From CAYLUN01 sp964386865 (GTDB lineage Bacteria > Verrucomicrobiota > Kiritimatiellia > RFP12 > UBA1067), in NCBI GenBank assembly GCA_964386865.1, contig CAYLUN010000004.1, positions 1 to 64,000 of the forward strand: a stretch of 64,000 nt of DNA. Reading direction: 5' to 3'. Below, in pieces: positions 8,655 to 17,355 of the stretch. Every line of letters begins with the position of its first letter. Position 1 is the stretch's first letter. A program made the translations under genes and the position numbers. Under the pieces are notes generated by a model that was not told the DNA's origin, did no database searches, and saw nothing but the letters and a program-made list of their open reading frames with translations.

Positions 8655-9377
8655 ATGAGCAAGACGGGTCAAGCGTTAAGAGTGTTTCTGGCGAATACGA
8701 TAGTGGCCTGTGCAGTGGCAGGCGGGGAAGATCTTTACTGGGGCGGCGGAGCGGGCGACGTTGCGGACAACACGGCGCTGCCGGTGACGACAAACGGCCT
8801 TACCGGACTCTGGAACGCGACCCTGAAGAACTGGGCGACGACGCCCGCTCCGGGCGTTTACACCTCCTACATGGGCAAAGCGCACGTGCATCTGGGCTAC
8901 TACACCAACAGCGGGCCAGGGGTGAGCGCCGTTCTGACGCTGGAGGCCAGCCCAGAGGTGACGGGCCTGTCGGCGTGCATGAATATGACCACAGACTACA
9001 ACCGGTTCTTCGATCTGACAGCGGTTTCTGCCCGGACTCTCACGCCGGTCGGCCTTCCGGCCGTTCTTAACCCGGTGTCACAGGATGCCACGAGGGGAAT
9101 GCGCCTGCGGCCCAACGTCGCCCTGGCCGGCAACGCGCCGGCCGAAAAGAGCGGCACAGGCGTCTTTGAAGTCCAGTCGGACAGCAGCGCCTACACCGGC
9201 AATCTGCGCGTCAGCATGGGCACGCTGGGTGCTGAGCCGGTGACGATCCTGACCGCGACGGGCGGTGTGGGCGGCACGTTCGCGAGCTGGCCGTCAGACG
9301 TGACGGTGAGCTATCCGGGCGGAACCTCGGTGGCCGTGCGCAAGCGGCGCACGGGCACGGTCATCAGCGTGCTGTAG
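8655..9377 (+). CDS. Small exported protein, autotransporter-repeat-like beta protein of unknown function
   Basis: The protein is 240 aa, with GAGGAGG about 8 nt before ATG 8655. There is an N-terminal signal peptide (cleavage near AVAGG). The mature start LYWGGGAGDVADNT and the low-complexity Gly/Thr/Ser/Val body resemble the N-terminal region of long passenger proteins carrying autotransporter-associated beta-strand repeats in PVC bacteria. The whole protein is only about 220 residues after cleavage and lacks a recognisable beta-barrel or PEP-CTERM sorting end. It could be a truncated adhesin or a small beta-solenoid. It is first in the plus-strand set expressed from the divergent promoter, upstream of the GH-A-like gene. 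Confidence 0.6.
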   Translation: MSKTGQALRVFLANTIVACAVAGGEDLYWGGGAGDVADNTALPVTTNGLTGLWNATLKNWATTPAPGVYTSYMGKAHVHLGYYTNSGPGVSAVLTLEASPEVTGLSACMNMTTDYNRFFDLTAVSARTLTPVGLPAVLNPVSQDATRGMRLRPNVALAGNAPAEKSGTGVFEVQSDSSAYTGNLRVSMGTLGAEPVTILTATGGVGGTFASWPSDVTVSYPGGTSVAVRKRRTGTVISVL

Positions 9378-9403
9378 GTGCAAACAGGGAGCTGTTGCGG
9401 GGG

Positions 9404-9470
9404 CCGTATGTTGTGCCGCTTCAGGCGGCCTGAAGGCGAGCCCTGGGCCGGCTGAAGTCTGGACTACGCA
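9404..9470. repeat. REP-like paired palindrome, copy D (arms in opposite order)
   Basis: The right-type arm 9404-9430 (TGTTGTGCCGCTTCAGG) is followed by the left-type arm 9445-9470 (GGGCCGGCTGAAG). The order is reversed relative to copies A and C. The pair occupies most of the 111-bp spacer between the small secreted protein and the next glycosidase. Confidence 0.65.
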
Positions 9471-9488
9471 CGAGAGGAGAAGAAAAGG

Positions 9489-12416
9489 ATGAAGGTCATC
9501 GTTTTGGGAGTGCTGGCGGCAACAGGCGCGTTCGCGCTCGACGTGGATCCGGCGAAATATAGGCGCCCGGCCGCGTTCACGGTGACGGAGCAGGTCGTCA
9601 ACGAGGCGGTCGAGCCGTTCACAGCCACGATCGGTTCCTTCGGCAACGCGCTGGTCTCTGCGGCCTTCGAGCCGGCGGTCTTCCGCACGCGCTTCTTCGC
9701 CGAGGCGGACGCGCCGGACCGCGTGGTACTGAACGCGACGACCATGACCTCCTACGACTCGCTGCGCGACGGGTTCTACGAGGGGGCCGAGGTGCGTGTT
9801 TACCGCGTGGTCGACGGCAAGGTCAAGATCGTGCGGCGCGACACGGTCGCGCCGGGCGGCTCGGCACTGGGCGGCTGGGTCAGCGCGACCGGCGAGAACA
9901 AGCTCGTGCCCGCCGGCCCGGGCCCAGGCGGCGAATTCCTTTTTGCCTTCGACGACTACAACCGCGTCGATGTGCCGTATTGGTTTACCGTGACTGCCGT
10001 TGACAAACGTGGAGCGGAATCGTCCAAAGCGGCGGCGGCGTCCGTCGTGCGAACGTCCGACAAGCGGACGGGCAAGCCGGAGCCGACTGCGCTTGTGGAG
10101 TTCAAAGCGCCCAAAGGCACGGCGCTGGCCGGCATGCCGCAAGCGCCGTGCGACGTGCGTGCGGCCTATGAGTCGGCCAGCGGGGCTGCTCGGTTGCAGT
10201 GGAAGGCCTCGCCGTCCAAAGAGATCGCCGGCTATCGCGTCTACCGGTCCGACTACGCGCCGGAGCGGCACTGCTCCGGCTTCTGCCTGAGATTGGCGGG
10301 CGGCTCGCCGAAAGACCCTGAAGCGGCCATTCGCAAGGGCGACTGGGTGGTGGTGGGAAAGACCTTCACGCGCTATTCGCGCAACGCCTACGTCAGCAAC
10401 CGCGTGTGGGGCTCGCACCAGAACAAGGTCGCCATGCCGAACGGCATGCCCATTTTCCCGGACGAAGATCCGCTGCTCACGTGGGCGCTTGAGCCGCACC
10501 CCGCCAACACGCCCGTAGCGGACGCGGGCGCGACGTGTGCGAAGTTCACGATGAAGGAGGGCGCGAAACTCCTGTTCGAAGAGTACAACCACGGCCCGAC
10601 CGGCCAGACGTGGTACCGCGTCTTGCAGCCCGGCCAGAAGTACGTGGTCGAGTTCTGGGCGCGGCAGGAGGGCATGGCTGACCCGATAGCGACCTTCAAG
10701 CTGAACGGTTTCTATAACGGCAAGGTGGCCCCGCAGACTTTTACCATCGGAAAGGCGTGGCAGCAGTTCCGCGCGACCTTCTCGATCGATACGCTCTACG
10801 AGGGCAGCGGTGGCGTCGGCCAGACCTCGCTCGGCTTCAAAGGCCCCGGCACGCTCTGGCTCGACAGCTACCGCGTCTATGAGGAGTCCGCGCCGTTCCT
10901 CGACTACCTGCCGCAGGAGTACGCCAGCCTCAAAGCCTCGGGCATGAAGTCGCTGCGCACGCACGCCTTCATCAAGACCGGCACCCATTCGCACGACATG
11001 GCGCAGCTCACCAACCCGCGCGGGGCGATCAGCGGCATCGACAAGGGCAACACCTTGCCGCAGACGCTGGGCATGATGGAGAAGGCGGGCGTGCTGCCAT
11101 GGCTCCAAGTCGAGATGTATATGGCGCCCGAGGAGTGGCTGGGCTTCGTGGAGTATCTCGCCGCGCCCTATGACCCGAAGAAGGACGCGCCGGCGCAGAA
11201 GCCGTGGGCGTACAAGCGCTACTCACAAGGCCGTCACGAGCCGTGGACGGACGCCTTTCCGCGCATCGATTTCGAGATCAGTAACGAGACGTGGAACTGG
11301 CTCTTCAGCCCGTGGGTGTTCGAGGAGATGGCCGACGGCAAGACCGGCCGCAAATTCAACCGCGGCGAGGTCTACGGGCTCTTTCAGGAGCATGTGATCG
11401 ACTGCCTCAAGGCGAGTCCGTACTGGGCTGCGGCCGGCCTCGACAAGAAGTTTCGCTTCATGCTCGGCGGCTGGCGTCCGCAGGAGTACGGCCTCAAGGC
11501 GGCTACGACTTCGCGCCGCTCAGCCTTCGTGACTCGCGCCGGCTACAACGGCGGCTGGGACGAGGGCGAGGGGCCGGCCGAGGGCAACGACAGCAGCCTG
11601 TTCATGGCCATGATCCAAGCCGGGCAGTCGGCGATCCCCGAAGCGGTGGAGCTTCGCGAAAGGCGCGATAAGATGAAGCAAGAGGGCATCGCCGATTTCC
11701 AGCTCGGCACCTACGAGGCCGGGCCCGGCTACGCGCTCAGCGGGCTCAACAACCAGGCGCGTATGACCGATGTTCAAGTGCGGGCGCAAGAGGAGACCAT
11801 GAAGAGCCTCGCCGGCGGCACGGCCACACTCGACACCTTCCTCGGGCGCGCGGCCAACGACTACGACGTGCAGAACTTCTTCACCTACTACCACGGCCGC
11901 TCGCACTGGGTGTCGCACACCTCGTTGCAGAAGGGCTCGGTGGCCCACCCGTGCTGGATGACCTTGGCGCTCTTCAACACGCAGGCCGCGGGCGACATGC
12001 TCCGCGTCGACGCGGGCTCGGTGCCGACCGTAGACCTGCCTGCCTTCAAGCGGCGCAAGGCCGCTCCGGACGTGCCGATGGCCGCCTGCTACGCCACGCG
12101 CCGGGGCGACCGCCTGTGCGTCTTCGTGCTGTCGCGCAAGATCGACAACTATCCGGTCGCGGGCGACGACGGCTTCACGCCGGTGGCGATCAATCTTCCC
12201 CTCTCCGGCGCAAAAACGGTTAGGCTGTTCCGAATGGTCGGTAATCCGCGCAGCCACAATTTGGACGGCGAGCAGGTCAAGGTTGAGTCGGTCGGCCTGC
12301 CGCCCGCGGCCGCGGCCCCGACGTTCGCGGTGAGCGACAAGACCGGCGCCGACGCGCGCGGCCTGCCGCCCGGCGCGACGCTCCTGTACGTGTTTGAAGG
12401 CGTCACGAAGAAATGA
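9489..12416 (+). CDS. Exported multidomain clan GH-A-like glycosidase (FN3, CBM-like, TIM barrel), 975 aa
   Basis: A GAGGAG site precedes ATG 9489, and the signal peptide ends near AFA. Order of parts: N-terminal beta region (about 20-210); a fibronectin type III-like segment around 215-290 (RLQWKASPSKEIAGYRVYRS); a CBM4/9-like jelly roll at about 350-475 (WYRVLQPGQKYVVEFWAR, ending LWLDSYRVYE); then a barrel-like domain. E600 in the EISNETWN motif looks like a GH-A acid/base. E743 in YEAGPGY is a candidate nucleophile. A beta-sandwich tail ends the protein. I cannot assign a GH family; it resembles GH39/GH51-type enzymes only at motif level. Its stop overlaps the start of the regulator gene by 4 bp (ATGA), so the two are translationally coupled. 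Confidence 0.75.
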   Translation: MKVIVLGVLAATGAFALDVDPAKYRRPAAFTVTEQVVNEAVEPFTATIGSFGNALVSAAFEPAVFRTRFFAEADAPDRVVLNATTMTSYDSLRDGFYEGAEVRVYRVVDGKVKIVRRDTVAPGGSALGGWVSATGENKLVPAGPGPGGEFLFAFDDYNRVDVPYWFTVTAVDKRGAESSKAAAASVVRTSDKRTGKPEPTALVEFKAPKGTALAGMPQAPCDVRAAYESASGAARLQWKASPSKEIAGYRVYRSDYAPERHCSGFCLRLAGGSPKDPEAAIRKGDWVVVGKTFTRYSRNAYVSNRVWGSHQNKVAMPNGMPIFPDEDPLLTWALEPHPANTPVADAGATCAKFTMKEGAKLLFEEYNHGPTGQTWYRVLQPGQKYVVEFWARQEGMADPIATFKLNGFYNGKVAPQTFTIGKAWQQFRATFSIDTLYEGSGGVGQTSLGFKGPGTLWLDSYRVYEESAPFLDYLPQEYASLKASGMKSLRTHAFIKTGTHSHDMAQLTNPRGAISGIDKGNTLPQTLGMMEKAGVLPWLQVEMYMAPEEWLGFVEYLAAPYDPKKDAPAQKPWAYKRYSQGRHEPWTDAFPRIDFEISNETWNWLFSPWVFEEMADGKTGRKFNRGEVYGLFQEHVIDCLKASPYWAAAGLDKKFRFMLGGWRPQEYGLKAATTSRRSAFVTRAGYNGGWDEGEGPAEGNDSSLFMAMIQAGQSAIPEAVELRERRDKMKQEGIADFQLGTYEAGPGYALSGLNNQARMTDVQVRAQEETMKSLAGGTATLDTFLGRAANDYDVQNFFTYYHGRSHWVSHTSLQKGSVAHPCWMTLALFNTQAAGDMLRVDAGSVPTVDLPAFKRRKAAPDVPMAACYATRRGDRLCVFVLSRKIDNYPVAGDDGFTPVAINLPLSGAKTVRLFRMVGNPRSHNLDGEQVKVESVGLPPAAAAPTFAVSDKTGADARGLPPGATLLYVFEGVTKK

Positions 12417-13630
12417 ATGACTTTACGATCAGCGGGCCCTTTCCCTCGCGCAAGGCCTTCCAAGTTCTGCGGGACCGGCTCACGGCCTATCTCGTCGAGT
12501 CCGGGTCGTCGGTCGGCGATCCGTTCTGCTCCGACGCGCAGCTGATGGAAAAGTCCGGCCTCAGCCGCACGACGGTGCGCAAGGCGTTGGACGACCTCTG
12601 CAGCGCGGGCTGGGTGGAGCGGCGGGCGGGCGTCGGCACGTTCGTGGGGCCGCGCGTGGCTCTGCCGCACCCGCTGCCGCCCGCGGCGAGCGGCGGCGGC
12701 CGGGCGGCGCAGCGGCGCGAGACCGTGCGCGTGGCGGTGCTGCTGCACCTGCAAGGCGAGGAGGGCGTTGACTTCTTCACGCGCGGCGTGCTCCAGGGGC
12801 TGGACTCGGCCGCGATTGAGGAGGGGCTGAGCGTCGAGCTGATCGGCGACTACAGCGCGAGCATCCAGACGCTGGCCAAGCGGCTCGCCCTGGCGCGCTC
12901 GGACGTGCTCGTCGTGATGCCGGCCACGGCAAGGCACGCCTTGCAGGCGGGCGCGGCTGAGAGCCTCGGCATCCCGTGCCTGTTGGCCGGCTCTCACCTG
13001 TACGAGTCGGGGCTCCCGACCATTTGCGAGGATGGCGAGCAGGGCGCGGCGCTCGCGGTGCGCCACCTGCTGGAGTGCGGACACCGCCGCATCGGCCTCT
13101 GGCTGAGCCAGGCTCCGGCGATCTGGGTGCACCAGCGGCGCAACGGCTATCTGCAGGCGCTGCGCGCGCGCGGCGTGGAGCCCGACGAGCGACTGATCCT
13201 TTGGACGCCCTATTCGCCGGTCGCCGGCACGGCGGGCTGCCCGCAGCTGGCGCATGTGGAGGTCCTGCACGCGTACCTGCGCGAGCAGCGGCCGACGGCG
13301 CTGGTCGTCGGCAGTTCGGGGCAGCACACCCGCACGCTCGGCGAGGCGCTGCGCAAGGGGCTTGTCCGCGTTCCAAAGGAGCTTTCGCTCGTCTGCTTCG
13401 ACCAGCATTTCGCGGAGTACAGCCTCTACCTGGGGCTGCGGCCCACGGTCGTGGCGCTGCCGCTGGTGGAGATGGGCCGTGCGCTGGCGCGCCTCGCCCG
13501 AGCGGCGCACGCGGCCAAGACGCGCGGCGAGGAGCCGCCCGCCGCGCTCGCCAAATTGCCCTGCTCGCTGATCGTGGGCGACTCCGTGGCTGGCCCGGCC
13601 CGGAGTCGCAGACAGCCTTCGTCCACGTGA
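12413..13630 (+). CDS. GntR-type winged-helix regulator with LacI-like sugar-sensing domain
   Basis: The protein is 405 aa and starts inside the ATGA overlap with the upstream glycosidase. Residues about 10-80 form a GntR winged helix (AYLVESGSSVGDPFCSDAQL, LSRTTVRKALDDLC, GWVERRAGVGTFV). Residues about 105-395 resemble the periplasmic-binding-protein fold of LacI regulators (RVAVLLHL, GHRRIGLWLS, SLVCFDQHFAEYSLY). This is the AraR/GntR-LacI hybrid architecture, usually an effector-released repressor. Coupling to the glycosidase suggests it senses a sugar released by this locus and acts on the divergent promoter at 8546-8581; the operator itself is not proven. Confidence 0.82.
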   Translation: MNDFTISGPFPSRKAFQVLRDRLTAYLVESGSSVGDPFCSDAQLMEKSGLSRTTVRKALDDLCSAGWVERRAGVGTFVGPRVALPHPLPPAASGGGRAAQRRETVRVAVLLHLQGEEGVDFFTRGVLQGLDSAAIEEGLSVELIGDYSASIQTLAKRLALARSDVLVVMPATARHALQAGAAESLGIPCLLAGSHLYESGLPTICEDGEQGAALAVRHLLECGHRRIGLWLSQAPAIWVHQRRNGYLQALRARGVEPDERLILWTPYSPVAGTAGCPQLAHVEVLHAYLREQRPTALVVGSSGQHTRTLGEALRKGLVRVPKELSLVCFDQHFAEYSLYLGLRPTVVALPLVEMGRALARLARAAHAAKTRGEEPPAALAKLPCSLIVGDSVAGPARSRRQPSST

Positions 13631-13668
13631 TCGGCTGACGCGCTCCGCGCCCCTGCGTGGGTCGGGCG

Positions 13669-13697
13669 TTGAACGGGCCGGGGGATCCTGCTACGAT
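13669..13697 (+). promoter_or_regulatory. Probable sigma-70 promoter
   Basis: TTGAAC (13669-13674), a 17-bp spacer and TACGAT (13692-13697) lie about 90 bp before the chosen ATG of the transglutaminase-like gene. Confidence 0.5.
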
Positions 13698-13787
13698 ACG
13701 CAGGTGTCGAGCAGCGGGGCTGCGGATGCGCCGCGCGGGCGAGCGGCCGGAGGCTCCCCTGCCTGGCGACTTGGGGACGTGGTGTGT

Positions 13788-16019
13788 ATGGAGAGCAGCG
13801 TCAGAATAATGTGCGCCGCCACAGTGTGCGTGGCGCTGGCCGCCTCGTGTGCCGCAGAAACACTCGCGCCGGCGCTGGCCGCCGCAGTTAGGCGCGGGGA
13901 TGCGGCGGCCTGCCGGGGCGCGCTGGACGCGCTGCTGGATGCGGCCGAGAAGATGGCCGGTGCCGGCGACGTCGGCGCGCGCTGGCAGACGCTGCGCCAG
14001 TCGCGCGGCTATACGCTGGCGCTGGCCCAGGCCGAGCTGGTGCGCGCCACCGGCGAGGAGGGTGTGGCCCGCATCTTGTCGGACGCGGCCGGGCGCTCGT
14101 TCGTGTCGGCCTTCCTGTCGGACCGGGAGTGGCTGGAGTCCTATCTGGCCAGCGGGCCCGTGCCGGAGGCCGCGGCCGCCGGTCTGGCCACGCTGCGCGA
14201 TCTGTGGCTGGCCGACCGCGAGGCCGACGCGCCGAAGTACCGCCGCATCGCCACGGCCGTCGCGCTGGCCTTCAACACCGAGCCGCAGAGCCGCCGGCTG
14301 CAAGGGGTGACCGCGCGCGAGAAGAACCCGCTCACGGCGCTGGCCCGCTACACGTTTTTCAAGGAAAGCCAGAAAGCTGGCAGGCTACGGCCGCTGTTCG
14401 ACAACCTCGCGGTTTGGGAGCTGCGCTGGGTGGTTTGCGCGCCGGTCGAGAACGAGGCGCTGGCGTGGCTGCAGCGCAACGTCAATCTGCCGATGGATCA
14501 GTTCGACGACGCCTGCTGGATCCCGCGCTACCGCGGCGTGAACGATTTCGGCAACACCATCCAGGGCCCGCTCTTTTACGCGCCGTCGCGCGGCCACTGC
14601 AACTGGGCGGAGGACGTCGCCCTGCACGGCGGCGTGTGCGGCTCGCTTTCGACGTTTGGCGCGTTCAACGCCATCGCGCACGGCTTGCCGGCCATGCCCA
14701 AGGGCCAGCCCGGCCACTGCGCCTACGCCTTCCGCGTGGCCCCCGGCGAGTGGGTGCCCGCGTTCGGCGGCCCCGACGGAGGCGCGGCTTACCACTTCTG
14801 GAAAGACACATTCAGCTCGGTCTGGCTGGCCGACGACGCCTTCGCCGACGCCGGGCGCATGTTGGAGTCCATGCGGCTGGCGTGGCAGGCCCGGCGTGCG
14901 GCGGCGCGAGGGGACGCCGCGGCGGCGCGCGCCGTCTACGGGCTGGCGACGGCCGCGCAGCCGCTCAATTGGGCCGTGTGGCAGGAGCGCATCGACGCCT
15001 GCCTGGCGGATCGCGGCGCGCTCGGCAAGGCGGAGTGGCAGGCGCTGGCCGACGGGCTGCTGGGGGGCATGGCCAAGCACCCGGCGCCGCTGTGCGAGCT
15101 GCTTGCGCAGGTCGACGAAAAGGCGCTGTGGCCGCAGCTCGACGCCGGCGAGCGGCGGGCGCTCTGCCTGCGCGTCCACGACACGGTGGCCGCCAACCAC
15201 CGCCCCGGCTGGACGCCGTGGAACATGCCGGAGGCGCTGTTGCCGCGGCAGCTCAAGGGGCTGGGCGCGCAGGCCGAGCCGGGCGCGTTCTTCGGCGACG
15301 TGCTGACCGCCTACTGCCGCCACCCGCACGAGTATTTTCTGGGCCAGCTGATCGACTGGGGCTCGCAGAACCTGACGAAGACGCCGGCAGGCAAGGAGCA
15401 GTTCTTCGCTGCGCTCACGACGGCGCTGACGAGCGGCGCGAAGCTCGACGAGAAGCTGCGCCGCAACATGCTGAACAGCGCCATCCGCGCCACCGAGGAG
15501 GCCCGCAGCGTGGGCGGCTTCCAATTGCTGAGCGAGGCCGCGGCCGCGCTCAGTACGGCCGAGGGGGCGCTTCAGCTCGAGGTGCCCGAGGCCGGCAAAC
15601 TCGTCAGCGCCGACGGGCTGCTCTACCTGAGCGGGTTCGACGGCTACGACAACCCCGTCAACCACCGGGACGTGCTGCGCGAGGCGGGCGGCTTCTTCCA
15701 CGGCCAGCCGTCCAAGGACAGCAAGGACGCGCGGCCGTGGGCCGTGGTGCAGCTCAGCGCCACCTGTAAGCTGACCGGGCTGGCGATCGCGAACCGGCTG
15801 AGCAACCAGGGGCGCTGCACGGCGCTGCGCGTGTTTGCGAGCACGGACGAGCGGACGTGGACGCCGATCGCGACGACGGACGCGTTCAAGCAGCAGTGGA
15901 AGGTGGATCTGCGCGACCAGAAGATTCGCGCGCGCTGGATCAAAGTCGAGAACGCCACGCCGAACAGCGACGCGTTCCATCTGCGCAACATTTGCGTGTA
16001 CGGGGAGGCCGAGTCATGA
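13788..16019 (+). CDS. Exported transglutaminase-like protein with C-terminal F5/8C (discoidin) domain, 743 aa
   Basis: I choose ATG 13788 because it gives a clean signal peptide (MESSVRIMCAATVCVALAA, ending SCAA). The in-frame ATG further upstream adds only Arg/Gly-rich sequence. The long helical middle is Ala-rich. A transglutaminase-like core is suggested by C284 in GGVCGSLSTF and H310 in GHCAYAF, with a following GGPDGG that could supply the Asp. Residues about 600-740 look like an F5/8 type C carbohydrate-binding domain (KDARPWAVVQL, LRVFASTDERTW, RARWIKVENATP). The inferred role is a surface protein that binds glycans and has papain-fold peptidase or transglutaminase chemistry. The stop overlaps the next start by 4 bp (ATGA). 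Confidence 0.7.
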   Translation: MESSVRIMCAATVCVALAASCAAETLAPALAAAVRRGDAAACRGALDALLDAAEKMAGAGDVGARWQTLRQSRGYTLALAQAELVRATGEEGVARILSDAAGRSFVSAFLSDREWLESYLASGPVPEAAAAGLATLRDLWLADREADAPKYRRIATAVALAFNTEPQSRRLQGVTAREKNPLTALARYTFFKESQKAGRLRPLFDNLAVWELRWVVCAPVENEALAWLQRNVNLPMDQFDDACWIPRYRGVNDFGNTIQGPLFYAPSRGHCNWAEDVALHGGVCGSLSTFGAFNAIAHGLPAMPKGQPGHCAYAFRVAPGEWVPAFGGPDGGAAYHFWKDTFSSVWLADDAFADAGRMLESMRLAWQARRAAARGDAAAARAVYGLATAAQPLNWAVWQERIDACLADRGALGKAEWQALADGLLGGMAKHPAPLCELLAQVDEKALWPQLDAGERRALCLRVHDTVAANHRPGWTPWNMPEALLPRQLKGLGAQAEPGAFFGDVLTAYCRHPHEYFLGQLIDWGSQNLTKTPAGKEQFFAALTTALTSGAKLDEKLRRNMLNSAIRATEEARSVGGFQLLSEAAAALSTAEGALQLEVPEAGKLVSADGLLYLSGFDGYDNPVNHRDVLREAGGFFHGQPSKDSKDARPWAVVQLSATCKLTGLAIANRLSNQGRCTALRVFASTDERTWTPIATTDAFKQQWKVDLRDQKIRARWIKVENATPNSDAFHLRNICVYGEAES

Positions 16020-17242
16020 AGGCTGCCCGCCTCAGCGCGCTGCTCATCGCCGCCCGGGCACTGTCGGCCGCGGGTGCGCTCGTCTGGCAGCCGGACTTCG
16101 GCGAGGCGTCCAAGCTGGCCAAGGACGGCAAGCAGGACTTCTTCGTGTTCGTGAACGGCAGCGACTGGTCCGCCGCCGCCCGCGCTTACAAGAAGACGGT
16201 GATCCAGTCGCCCGTGCTGGAGCAGGCGTTCGGCAAGGCCTTCGTCTGGCTCGAGGTTGACCGCCCGGACCGCGCGACTGCGGAGCAGAAAGCGGCGGCC
16301 CAGAAGAACAAGGGCTTCGAGGTCGTGCTCCGCAACTACCCAGGCGTGGCACTGCTCGACGCCGACGGCCGCTGCTACCTCAAGCTGGAGGCGCCGCAAG
16401 GCGGGGTGGACGCGCTGGTGGCGGCGGTCAAGCAAGCGCGGGCTCTCAAGGATCGCCGCGACGCGACGCTTGAGCGCGCGGCGAAGGCGACGGGCGTGGA
16501 GCGGGCGAAGCTGCTTGGCGCGGCGCTCGAAGGGATGGGCGACTACGCGCTCCAGAACGGCCGCCACAGCCACCGGGCGTTGCTGGACGAAATCAAGAAG
16601 CTCGACCCGCAGGACGCGGCGGGCACCCTGCGCCGCCTCACGTTCAACCCCGACGCGCTCGCGGAACGAGAGCTGTGGCCGCTGGTCAACGAGAAGAAAT
16701 ACGCCGAGGCGCTGGCGCTGGTCGACAAGGAACTCAAGGACGCGCGTAACAACCTGTGGTTGCGCCAGCACCTGCTCGGGCTCCGCTTCTACGTGTTCCA
16801 GTCGCAGGAGCGCCTCGACGAGGCTGTCCAGACGCTGAAGCAGATCATCCAGGCGGACGCAAGCACGGATATGGCGAAGCTGGCGCGAGGCTACATTGAC
16901 AATCTCACCCAGCCGGTCATCCTCTCCGAGCCGAAGTGGAAGCCGGAGCATCTGCGCGCCCATTTCGCCGACTGGCGGCTGGACGTCAGCGGCCTGATCC
17001 GCGAGAAGGGGGCCTACGAAATCGAGTTCCGCCGCACGGACGGCGACAGCCTCACGGTGCGCGACGTGGCGCTGCATAGCGGCAGCCGCGAACTCGCGAA
17101 GGCCGCGCCCTCGGGCCATGAGCCCAAGGTGGAACTGGACGTGAAGTCCCTGCCTGCCGGGCAGAAGCTGTGGCTGCTCATCGCGGCCAAAGGCCAGGGT
17201 TGGTTCAGCGGCCGCGGCGACATCGTGATCCGCAAGAAATAG
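16016..17242 (+). CDS. Exported thioredoxin-fold protein lacking the CxxC motif
   Basis: The protein is 408 aa, starting at the ATGA overlap with the preceding gene. The hydrophobic N-terminus (MKAARLSALLIAARALSAAG) is a signal peptide. Residues about 25-140 follow a thioredoxin_7-like pattern (KQDFFVFVNGSDWSAAARAYKKTV, then NYPGVALLDADGRCYL), but the active-site position has DWSAA in place of CxxC, so disulfide chemistry is unlikely. A helical region with possible TPR-like character follows (about 150-300), and the last 90 residues are beta-rich. Coupling to the transglutaminase-like gene implies a joint role at the envelope. Function is unknown. Confidence 0.65.
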   Translation: MKAARLSALLIAARALSAAGALVWQPDFGEASKLAKDGKQDFFVFVNGSDWSAAARAYKKTVIQSPVLEQAFGKAFVWLEVDRPDRATAEQKAAAQKNKGFEVVLRNYPGVALLDADGRCYLKLEAPQGGVDALVAAVKQARALKDRRDATLERAAKATGVERAKLLGAALEGMGDYALQNGRHSHRALLDEIKKLDPQDAAGTLRRLTFNPDALAERELWPLVNEKKYAEALALVDKELKDARNNLWLRQHLLGLRFYVFQSQERLDEAVQTLKQIIQADASTDMAKLARGYIDNLTQPVILSEPKWKPEHLRAHFADWRLDVSGLIREKGAYEIEFRRTDGDSLTVRDVALHSGSRELAKAAPSGHEPKVELDVKSLPAGQKLWLLIAAKGQGWFSGRGDIVIRKK

Positions 17243-17293
17243 GGTATCCGTCCGCACCCTTACACGCACAAAACACCCCTGAAAAAAGCGGCT

Positions 17294-17314
17294 AAGACCG
17301 TAAAACAGGGTCTT
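17294..17314. terminator. Weak hairpin between convergent genes
   Basis: AAGACC (17294-17299) pairs with GGTCTT (17309-17314), followed by CTTT. It lies between the convergent thioredoxin-fold and M60 genes. The stem is only 6 bp, so termination is uncertain. Confidence 0.4.
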
Positions 17315-17355
17315 CTTTGCCATGAACTTCTGATTTTCAACATGTTGGGGAGCGC

